DNA of 13,651 bases from Bacteroidia bacterium (GTDB lineage: Bacteria; Bacteroidota; Bacteroidia; Cytophagales; Cyclobacteriaceae): contig JAENVX010000155.1 of the NCBI GenBank assembly GCA_016650355.1, positions 1 through 13,651 on the forward strand, given 5' to 3'. Each line of letters opens with the position of its first letter. Position 1 is the stretch's first letter. Below, in pieces: positions 7,902 to 13,651 of the stretch. Both the position numbers and the translations under genes were made by a program. Under the pieces are notes generated by a model. That model saw only the letters and a list, made by a program, of their open reading frames with translations, searched no databases and was not told where the DNA came from.

Positions 7902-8270
7902 ATGAAAACAGGAATGTGGATTGGAAAAATTTTAATTATGATTCTTGTGGGGATTTGCATCGCCTTAGGATTCGCAATTGGCACAATGTACTTATGGAAT
8001 TGGCTGGTACCTGAATTATTCTCCGGACCGGTTATTACGTTTTGGCAAACAGTTGGTTTACTTGTGTTGAGTAAAATATTCTTCTGGAGTTTTTCAAAAA
8101 AGAGTCATTGTGGCCATAATCATGCAGGACCATGGAGGCCTTATTGGAAAGAAAAATGGAATACCATGAATCCTGAAGACCGTGAGAAATTTAAGCAGAA
8201 GATGAAAGAAAAATGGTGCTATCGGGAGGAAAATGCTCCAGCCAAAGATTCAGGCACTGCAAACGTTTGA
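7902..8270 (+). CDS. Small two-helix membrane protein with HCGHNH motif, possible sigma factor partner
   Basis: I do not recognise a named family. The 122-residue protein has two hydrophobic segments (about 6-36 and 43-64), then KKSHCGHNHAG (66-76) with clustered His69, Cys70, His72 and His74 that could bind a metal. A soluble tail follows with Trp-rich WRPYWKEKW (78-86), then MNPEDREKFKQKMKEKWCYRE (89-109), a charged helix with a further Cys106. The positive-inside rule places the KK-containing tail in the cytoplasm, where it could reach RNA polymerase or the sigma factor; this is inference. The (M)xPEDREKFKxK helix resembles the MTPEEREKF-type helix in small Bacteroidota proteins encoded beside ECF sigma genes, from memory only. 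The 74-base AT-rich gap and shared strand suggest one operon with the sigma gene. A possible terminator follows the stop codon. Confidence 0.8.
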   Translation: MKTGMWIGKILIMILVGICIALGFAIGTMYLWNWLVPELFSGPVITFWQTVGLLVLSKIFFWSFSKKSHCGHNHAGPWRPYWKEKWNTMNPEDREKFKQKMKEKWCYREENAPAKDSGTANV

Positions 8271-8319
8271 GGTCACATTTCTTAGAAAGTTTGTAAACTT
8301 TTTTATTGAAACCTCAAAC
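8265..8319 (+). terminator. Nested inverted repeats after the sigma factor operon, putative terminator
   Basis: An outer pair, GTTTGAGGT (8265-8273, overlapping the stop codon) and ACCTCAAAC (8311-8319), is perfectly complementary over 9 bases. It encloses a second pair, AAAGTTT (8286-8292) and AAACTTT (8295-8301), whose right arm runs into a T tract to 8304. The inner hairpin plus T tract resembles a weak intrinsic terminator, but its 2-base gap and AT richness make it unstable. The outer stem may matter more. Termination is inferred. Confidence 0.45.
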
Positions 8320-8344
8320 AAATCCTAAAAATGCCCGTTCAGGG

Positions 8345-8386
8345 AAACTATGGAAACTTTTGAAATGTTATAAGTTTCCATAGTTT
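8345..8386. promoter_or_regulatory. Perfect 15-bp inverted repeat, candidate TetR operator
   Basis: Arms AAACTATGGAAACTT (8345-8359) and AAGTTTCCATAGTTT (8372-8386) are exact reverse complements separated by 12 bases. The repeat covers both promoter elements of the tetR gene that follows, so a bound dimer (or pair of dimers) would block RNA polymerase. Binding by the encoded TetR protein is inferred from position, symmetry and the usual autoregulation of this family. Confidence 0.75.
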
Positions 8387-8388
8387 TG
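8359..8388 (+). promoter_or_regulatory. Promoter of the tetR-RND efflux operon (-33 TTTG, -7 TAGTTTTG)
   Basis: A TTTG element (8359-8362) lies 18 bases upstream of TAGTTTTG (8381-8388), which matches the Bacteroidota consensus TAnnTTTG exactly with good spacing. The -7 element ends 8 bases before the tetR ATG, so the transcript should begin within a few bases of the start codon. It is embedded in the inverted repeat. Confidence 0.75.
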
Positions 8389-8396
8389 CACCTCTT

Positions 8397-9032
8397 ATGG
8401 AAGATCTCGATATAAAAGACAAGATTTTAAAAGGCTCGCAGGAGCTTTTTATGAAATATGGAGTGCGCAGCATTTCAATGGATGACATTGCCAGGCACCT
8501 GTCTGTTTCCAAGAAAACACTTTACCAGCACTTTACCGATAAGGAGGAGATTGTTACGCAGGTAAGTCAAACTCATTTGGACAGAATTACGAATCAAATG
8601 GATGGCCTGCGTGAGGAGGCAGAAAACGCTATTGACGAGTTGGCAAAGATTTCAGTATGCATTAAGCAAAATATGGAAGACATGAACCCATCCTTGCTTT
8701 TTGATTTGCAAAAATATCATCCCAAAGCGTGGAGCGTGTGGATGGAACATAAGAACAAATACATCTACGAATCCGTTGTTAGAAATCTCAAACAAGGAAT
8801 TGAAGACGGACATTTTCGTGCGGAAATTAAAACAGAAATTATTGCTACAACCAGATTGTTGATGATAGAAGTTGTATTTGACGAACGGATTTTCCCTAAA
8901 GACAAATTCAACCTGATGGAGATGCAGTCAGAGATATTTGATCACTTCGTGTACGGCATCTGCACGGAGAAAGGAAGAAAACTATACCAGAAATATAAGG
9001 AAAACCAACATTCGGAATCAATCCCAAAATAA
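8397..9032 (+). CDS. TetR/AcrR-family transcriptional repressor of the efflux operon
   Basis: This 211-residue protein has a TetR N-terminal DNA-binding domain: helix 1 ILKGSQELFMKYGVRSISMDDIA (10-32), then the helix-turn-helix through HLSVSKKTLYQHFTDKEEIV (34-53), with the family's YxHFxxKE pattern. The C-terminal part (about 60-205) is helical with no ligand motif I can name. It is the first gene of the operon; the tolC-like gene starts 2 bases after its stop. By family habit it should repress this operon until an inducer (often a pump substrate) binds. The ATG at 8397 is the only workable start: helix 1 begins within 10 residues, and an in-frame stop at 8361 lies upstream with no ATG, GTG or TTG between. 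Confidence 0.93.
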   Translation: MEDLDIKDKILKGSQELFMKYGVRSISMDDIARHLSVSKKTLYQHFTDKEEIVTQVSQTHLDRITNQMDGLREEAENAIDELAKISVCIKQNMEDMNPSLLFDLQKYHPKAWSVWMEHKNKYIYESVVRNLKQGIEDGHFRAEIKTEIIATTRLLMIEVVFDERIFPKDKFNLMEMQSEIFDHFVYGICTEKGRKLYQKYKENQHSESIPK

Positions 9033-9034
9033 TT

Positions 9035-10453
9035 ATGAAAAGAATTTTACCACTTTTATTTGTGCTCTTGGCGTTTGGGTCCTATGCTCAGGAGGCCCAG
9101 TCCTTTACGCTTGATCAATGCATAGAGTATGCATTACAGAATTCAATTAATGCAAAGAATGCTGCGATTGATCAGCAGATTGCTGCAGCTCGTGTTAAAG
9201 AAACAATAGGGATAGGTTTACCACAGGTTTCGGGCAGCGCATCGTTGGTACACAACCAAAAATTGCCACGGTTTTTCGGAACATTTAATGACGACCCTGA
9301 TGCATTTGGGTTTTTTCCAAAAAATCTCGCCAATGCAAAGAACGGTGACATCCTGGCAGCGCAAAATTTCTTTCAGCTAGCCAGTAGTGGAAATGCAAGT
9401 ATGTCGATCAGTCAATTGATTTTTAATGGATCTTATTTCGTTGGCCTTCAGGCAGCCAGCACCTTTAAAGAGTTGGCTACTAAATCGGCAGACCAAACGA
9501 AAGAGCAGATCATTCTTCAAGTAACAAAGGCCTATTATGGGGTTTTGATTAACAAAGAACGAACTACTTTATTTACCAATAATATTTCGCGGTTGGATAC
9601 CTTGCTGCGAAATACCAAAGCTCTTTACCAAAATGGCTTTGCCGAAAGCATAGATGTGGACAGGATACGGGTGGCATATAACAACCTGGTTTCTGAGCGC
9701 GATAAGTTCCTTAACTTTAATAAACTTGGTACCGAGTTGCTAAAATTCCAAATGAACTTCCCAGCCAATGAGCAGATAGAAGTGGTTGGCAAGATTCAGG
9801 AAGTAATGGTGGAGCCAAACCTGGATAGCTATAAGGAAGGTTGGGATTATAAAAACCGTCCTGACTTTAAGACATTGGAAGTTAATCGCAGACTTCAGGA
9901 GCTGAATATCAAGAATCGTTATGCAGCAAATATTCCAACCATAGCTGCATTTGCTAACTTGGGTTATCAAACCCAATCCAACAATATTTCTGGATTATTT
10001 AAAACAAATTCTAATGTAGAAAGCGGACCACTAATTGGCCCTGACAAATGGTACAATTTTTCCCAGTTTGGATTAAGTGCCAGCATCCCGATTTTTTCAG
10101 GCATGCAAGGGCGTTATAAAATTCAACAGGAAAAACTTGCTCTCCAAAAAATTGACAACGGATTCAAAGCATTGAAGAATGGAATCGACTTGGACATTGC
10201 ACAATCTTCCATCACATTTGAAAACGCTATAAAATCACTCGGTGCTCAAAAAGAAAATCAGGAACTGGCTGCCAATATTGCGCGCATCACTAAAATAAAA
10301 TACGAGCAAGGTGTTGGATCCAACATCGAAGTAATTGATGCTGAAAACAGCCTACGTCAGGCTCAAACCAATTATTATGGCGCCATGTTTGACGCGATGG
10401 TTGCTAAAGTCGATCTCGACAAAGCGTATGGAAAATTAGTACCAGCAAACTGA
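9035..10453 (+). CDS. TolC-like outer membrane efflux channel
   Basis: This is an outer membrane factor that forms the exit duct of a tripartite efflux pump. The 472-residue precursor has a signal peptide (MKRILPLLFVLLAFGSYA, likely cut before Gln19) and then two outer-membrane-efflux repeats (about 25-235 and 265-465). The first begins TLDQCIEYALQNSINAKNA, a typical TolC-family opening. The second includes NRRLQELNIKNRYAANIPTIAAFA, the hydrophobic SASIPIFSG strand, and the closing helix with YEQGVGSNIEVIDAENSLRQAQTNYY, the conserved family end motif. The length is usual. It lies 2 bases after tetR and 20 bases before the adaptor gene, so it is clearly in the operon. Confidence 0.95.
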   Translation: MKRILPLLFVLLAFGSYAQEAQSFTLDQCIEYALQNSINAKNAAIDQQIAAARVKETIGIGLPQVSGSASLVHNQKLPRFFGTFNDDPDAFGFFPKNLANAKNGDILAAQNFFQLASSGNASMSISQLIFNGSYFVGLQAASTFKELATKSADQTKEQIILQVTKAYYGVLINKERTTLFTNNISRLDTLLRNTKALYQNGFAESIDVDRIRVAYNNLVSERDKFLNFNKLGTELLKFQMNFPANEQIEVVGKIQEVMVEPNLDSYKEGWDYKNRPDFKTLEVNRRLQELNIKNRYAANIPTIAAFANLGYQTQSNNISGLFKTNSNVESGPLIGPDKWYNFSQFGLSASIPIFSGMQGRYKIQQEKLALQKIDNGFKALKNGIDLDIAQSSITFENAIKSLGAQKENQELAANIARITKIKYEQGVGSNIEVIDAENSLRQAQTNYYGAMFDAMVAKVDLDKAYGKLVPAN

Positions 10454-10473
10454 AAAATAATCTCACAACCCCA

Positions 10474-11616
10474 ATGATTAAAAATATGAAATCTAAATTT
10501 TACCTAATTCTGCTAATGGCTGTAGTGTCCACAGCTTTCTTAGCTGCCTGCAGCAGTAGCCCGGTTGACAACAGTGCTCAGCTTGAAAAGTTGAAAGCAG
10601 AACAAGCGGCACTTACTAAACAAATAGCAACCCTGGAAACTGCAATTATGGAAGAGAACCCTGGTGCTATAGTAGTTAAGGGCAAGGAAGTTGGCGTAAC
10701 GGAACTAACTCCGCGCAAGTTTGACCACTATGCTCAAACTCAAGGTTCAGTGGAATCGGAAGAGAACGTAATGGTGAGTTCTAAAACAATGGGCATGATT
10801 ACCAATGTGATGGTGCGGGAGGGGGAGATGGTAACCAAGGGACAATCGCTTGCCCAAATTGACAATACATTAATTGTGAGGGGCATTGAAGAATTGAAAT
10901 CGCAACTGGAGTTGACCAACACGATATACGAGCGTCAGAAAAACCTTTGGGATCAGAAAATCGGAACGGAAGTACAGTATTTGCAGGCAAAGACTACCAA
11001 GGAAAGCCTTGAGAAAAGATTGGCGTCTATGAACGAACAAAATGATATGACAAAAATCAAGTCGCCTATAAACGGAGTTGTTGATGCAATAGAAGTGAAG
11101 GTTGGTCAGAATATAGCACCGGGGATGCCCGCTGCACGCGTTGTTAATAATTCTGAAATGAAAATTGTTGCCAATATTTCAGAATCCTACGTCTCACTTC
11201 TTAAAAAAGGTGACAAGATTATTATAGAATTTCCAGGACTGGATAAGACAGTTCAAGCTAATTTGTCATTTGTCGCCCGGAATATTGACAGACTTTCCAG
11301 GACTTTTGTTGTAGAGGCTTCTTTGCCTTCTAGCCCGGATTTTCGCCCGAACATGACTGTTGTGGTAAAAGTTATTTACAAGACTGAGTCGGCTGCCATT
11401 GTAGTTCCCGTAAATGTAGTGCAATCTGTGAATAATGAGAGTGTGGTTTACCTAGCAGAAACAGATGGTAAAAATACTGTTGCACGTAGACGCGTGGTTA
11501 CCGTGGGAGGTGTGTTTGATAATCTTGCACAGATCAGCTCTGGTGTTTCAGCTGGTGAAAAGCTGATCACCTTCGGGTATCAGGGTTTAAATGACGGTGA
11601 AGTAATTAAAATGTAA
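10474..11616 (+). CDS. Lipoprotein membrane-fusion (periplasmic adaptor) protein of RND pump
   Basis: This adaptor links the RND pump to the outer-membrane channel. The 380-residue protein has a lipoprotein signal ending LAAC (Cys26). A heptad-like coiled segment (about 34-60, AQLEKLKAEQAALTKQIATLE) follows the anchor. The lipoyl half-motifs are at about 97-131 (GMITNVMVREGEMVTKGQSLAQID) and 194-225 (IKSPINGVVDAIEVKVGQNI), flanking a coiled-coil hairpin (132-192). A beta-barrel (about 228-300) and membrane-proximal domain (about 305-380) follow. Met1 or Met5 may be the true start; both keep the lipobox. The order channel-adaptor-pump in one operon supports the role. The substrate is unknown. 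Confidence 0.94.
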   Translation: MIKNMKSKFYLILLMAVVSTAFLAACSSSPVDNSAQLEKLKAEQAALTKQIATLETAIMEENPGAIVVKGKEVGVTELTPRKFDHYAQTQGSVESEENVMVSSKTMGMITNVMVREGEMVTKGQSLAQIDNTLIVRGIEELKSQLELTNTIYERQKNLWDQKIGTEVQYLQAKTTKESLEKRLASMNEQNDMTKIKSPINGVVDAIEVKVGQNIAPGMPAARVVNNSEMKIVANISESYVSLLKKGDKIIIEFPGLDKTVQANLSFVARNIDRLSRTFVVEASLPSSPDFRPNMTVVVKVIYKTESAAIVVPVNVVQSVNNESVVYLAETDGKNTVARRRVVTVGGVFDNLAQISSGVSAGEKLITFGYQGLNDGEVIKM

Positions 11617-11629
11617 AATAATGGTAGCG

Positions 11630-11709
11630 AGTATTGAGTCTTTAGTATTGAGAATCTTAGAACACTAATGACTCAGTACCACACGGCCCAATACTTACGA
11701 CTCAATACT
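11630..11709. repeat. Intergenic imperfect inverted repeat built from AGTATTGAG words
   Basis: The left arm (11630-11652) starts AGTATTGAGTC and ends AGTATTGAG. The right arm (11687-11709) contains CCCAATACT and GACTCAATACT. The two 23-base arms match at 20 of 23 positions as reverse complements, around a 34-base loop. The left arm holds two direct copies of AGTATTGAG. The element fills nearly the whole gap between the adaptor and pump genes, so it is inside the operon mRNA. It looks like a dispersed REP-like element, but only one copy is visible here. Confidence 0.7.
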
Positions 11710-11716
11710 AATTATT

Positions 11717-13651
11717 ATGAAAGACATCGAAAAAGAATTTAAGCCTACTAGTTGGGCCATTGAAAATAGAGTAAGCATTTATGTAGCTACTGTAATAATT
11801 TGTATTGCAGGAATAATGACCTACGTTAGTCGCCCAAAGGAAAGTTTTCCAGAGGTAGTTTTCCCCCAGATCTTTGTCGCAACTATATACCCGGGGGCAT
11901 CACCTAAAGATGTGGAGAATCTGGTGACGAAGGAAATCGAGAAGCAGGTAAAGTCCATAGCAGGTGTAAAAAAGATTACAAGTAATTCTGTCCAGGATTT
12001 CTCAAATGTAATTATCGAATTTGAGACAGATATTGAAGTTGACAAAGCAAAGCAAGACGTAAAGGATGCTGTCGACAAGGCAAAGCCAAGTCTGCCTACC
12101 ACCCTGCTGGATGATCCGCAAGTGATTGATATCGACATATCAGAACTTCCGATCATGAACGTAAATATTTCTGGTGATTATGATCTGCAATCCATTAAAA
12201 AGTACGCAGAGCAAATGCAAGACCGGATCGAAACTGTGAAAGAGTTACGCAGGGTAGATATTGTGGGGGCACTTGATCGCGAAATTCAAATCAACGTTGA
12301 TCTTTTTAAAGCGGCTTCCGCTGGCATTGCATTCTTTGATATTTTAAATGCCGTTAACGGAGAGAATAAAATTATTTCTGGCGGACAGCTTTCGGTAGAT
12401 GGTATGAAGCGTTCTCTTAGTGTAAATGGAGAATTTTTAAGTGCAGAAGAGATTGGCAATGTAATTATTGTTTCCACCAATGGTGGTAAAATGTATTTGC
12501 GCGACATTGCTGAAGTGGTGGATTCTCACAAAGAGCAGGAAAGCTTTGCACGCCTTGACGGAAATAATGTAATTACCTTAAATGTAATCAAGCGAAGTGG
12601 TGAAAACTTGATCTCGGCAGCGGATCAAATTGAAGTGATCGTTCAGGATTTTGAAGATAACCTTCTTCCGAAAGGCATGGAAGTAACCATTACGGCCGAT
12701 CAAAGTGTGAGAACGCGTGATACTCTTCATGACCTCATCAACACAATAATTATTGGGTTTATTTTAGTTACCATTATCCTGATGTTCTTTATGGGAGCGA
12801 CCAACGCCATTTTCGTTGCCATGTCTGTTCCGCTATCCAGTTTTATTGCCTTCCTGGCATTCCCTTCATTAGGTTTCACTTTTAACATGATGACTTTGTT
12901 CAGCTTTTTGCTGGCATTGGGTATCGTAGTAGACGATGCAATTGTTGTGATTGAAAACACGCACCGTGTTTTTGACAATGGCAAAGTGCCAATAAAGAAA
13001 GCAGCTAAGATTGCTGCAGGTGAGGTGTTTATTCCAGTGCTTACAGGTACGCTTGTTGTGCTTGCACCATTTGTACCATTGATGTTCTGGCCAGGAGTGA
13101 TTGGCAAGTTTATGTATTTCCTACCCGTAACATTGATTGTAGCTTTGTTAGGTTCTTTATTGGTAGCCTATATTATAAATCCAGTGTTTGCTACGGATTT
13201 TATGAAACCACATAACGCGAATGAAAAACATAAAAGTAAGATAACACGTGGCTTTAAGATTTCAGCCATTGTATTTGGGTCATTAGCTATGATGTCATAC
13301 ATCACAGGTGCCTTTGGCTTGGGCAATTTATCGGTTACTCTATTTGGCGTCTACGCATTGCATCATTTCATTCTCATAGACATGATCGAAGCCTTTCAGC
13401 ATAAGGTGTGGCCTCGCGTACAAGAATTTTACAAAAAAACTTTAAGCTGGTACCTTGAAGGTTGGAGGCCCGCAATCGTAGTTGGTGGCATTGTATTCCT
13501 TTTCATCTTCTCTATTATTTTTACTGCAATTCGTCAACCTCCCGTTGTATTTTTTCCGCAAGGGGATCCAAATTTTATCTTCGCCTACGTCAGATTGCCA
13601 ATTGGCACGGATCAGGCTGTGACCGATTCGATTACGGCTATTGTTGAAAAA
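11717..13651 (+). CDS. RND-family efflux pump inner-membrane permease, 3' end outside window
   Basis: This is a proton-driven pump of the AcrB/MdtC (HAE1) type. The ATG at 11717 is followed by 645 open codons to the window edge; full-length relatives are usually about 1000-1150 residues. TM1 is at about 19-37. The large periplasmic porter/docking region follows (about 40-335, with YPGASPKDVENLVTKEIE and KSIAGVKKITS). TM2 starts near 343. TM4 carries the proton-relay acidic pair Asp406-Asp407 in LALGIVVDDAIVVIENTHR. After TM6 a cytoplasmic stretch (about 496-512) leads into two extra hydrophobic segments (about 513-535 and 541-560), then an amphipathic part and TM7 (about 590-610). The second periplasmic half opens with VVFFPQGDPNFIFAYVRLPIGTD. 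It is the last visible gene of the tetR operon. Drug versus metal substrate cannot be decided from sequence. Confidence 0.96.
   Translation, partial: MKDIEKEFKPTSWAIENRVSIYVATVIICIAGIMTYVSRPKESFPEVVFPQIFVATIYPGASPKDVENLVTKEIEKQVKSIAGVKKITSNSVQDFSNVIIEFETDIEVDKAKQDVKDAVDKAKPSLPTTLLDDPQVIDIDISELPIMNVNISGDYDLQSIKKYAEQMQDRIETVKELRRVDIVGALDREIQINVDLFKAASAGIAFFDILNAVNGENKIISGGQLSVDGMKRSLSVNGEFLSAEEIGNVIIVSTNGGKMYLRDIAEVVDSHKEQESFARLDGNNVITLNVIKRSGENLISAADQIEVIVQDFEDNLLPKGMEVTITADQSVRTRDTLHDLINTIIIGFILVTIILMFFMGATNAIFVAMSVPLSSFIAFLAFPSLGFTFNMMTLFSFLLALGIVVDDAIVVIENTHRVFDNGKVPIKKAAKIAAGEVFIPVLTGTLVVLAPFVPLMFWPGVIGKFMYFLPVTLIVALLGSLLVAYIINPVFATDFMKPHNANEKHKSKITRGFKISAIVFGSLAMMSYITGAFGLGNLSVTLFGVYALHHFILIDMIEAFQHKVWPRVQEFYKKTLSWYLEGWRPAIVVGGIVFLFIFSIIFTAIRQPPVVFFPQGDPNFIFAYVRLPIGTDQAVTDSITAIVEK

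Noticed and set aside
7685..8014. Plus-strand open frame of 109 codons overlapping the sigma gene end and the small membrane protein
   Set aside because: It is in a different frame from both, overlaps the region 4 coding sequence, and its translation shows no domain. The sigma and membrane protein frames explain the region better.
1..13651. CRISPR array, prophage, transposon, toxin-antitoxin or defence island
   Set aside because: There are no regularly spaced repeats, transposase, integrase, phage genes or known defence domains in any frame; the content is housekeeping plus an efflux operon.

Overview
The window looks like ordinary chromosome from a member of the Bacteroidota, possibly Cytophagales-like; the finer placement is an inference. 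Three observations support this. Several promoters match the Bacteroidota-type -7 element TAnnTTTG (upstream of the tRNA, purL and tetR). Start codons lack strong Shine-Dalgarno sequences. The proteins resemble Bacteroidota versions of their families: long single-chain PurL, L25 with an Ala-rich tail, a lipoprotein efflux adaptor and a DUF4136-like lipoprotein. The tRNA gene does not encode its CCA end.

Left part (1-7119), all on the minus strand. Reading in the direction of transcription: an alpha/beta hydrolase; purL (FGAM synthase, purine synthesis); a small DUF4136-like lipoprotein; tRNA-Gln(UUG) with its own promoter and a terminator; prs (PRPP synthetase); and rplY (ribosomal protein L25/CTC), which runs off the left edge. 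The prs-rplY pair is a classic gene order. prs and purL both feed purine synthesis, but they are separated by other transcription units.

A 141-bp divergent intergenic region (7120-7260) separates this block from the plus-strand right part. First comes a two-gene unit: an ECF-type sigma factor and a small two-helix membrane protein with an HCGHNH motif and a basic C-terminal tail. The small protein is a candidate unorthodox partner of the sigma factor. A putative terminator structure follows.

The rest of the window (8397 to the right edge) is a self-contained RND efflux operon: TetR-family repressor, TolC-like outer-membrane channel, lipoprotein membrane-fusion adaptor and an RND inner-membrane pump (645 residues visible, cut by the window end). 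The tetR promoter lies inside a perfect 15-bp inverted repeat, a strong candidate autoregulatory operator, and the predicted transcript start lies almost on the start codon. Between the adaptor and pump genes is a 23-nt imperfect inverted repeat built from AGTATTGAG-type words. The pump appears to carry an extra hydrophobic hairpin between the usual TM6 and TM7.

I see no CRISPR array, prophage, insertion sequence or defence system. The most interesting items are the sigma factor/small membrane protein pair, the operator and near-leaderless tetR, and the extra membrane hairpin in the pump.
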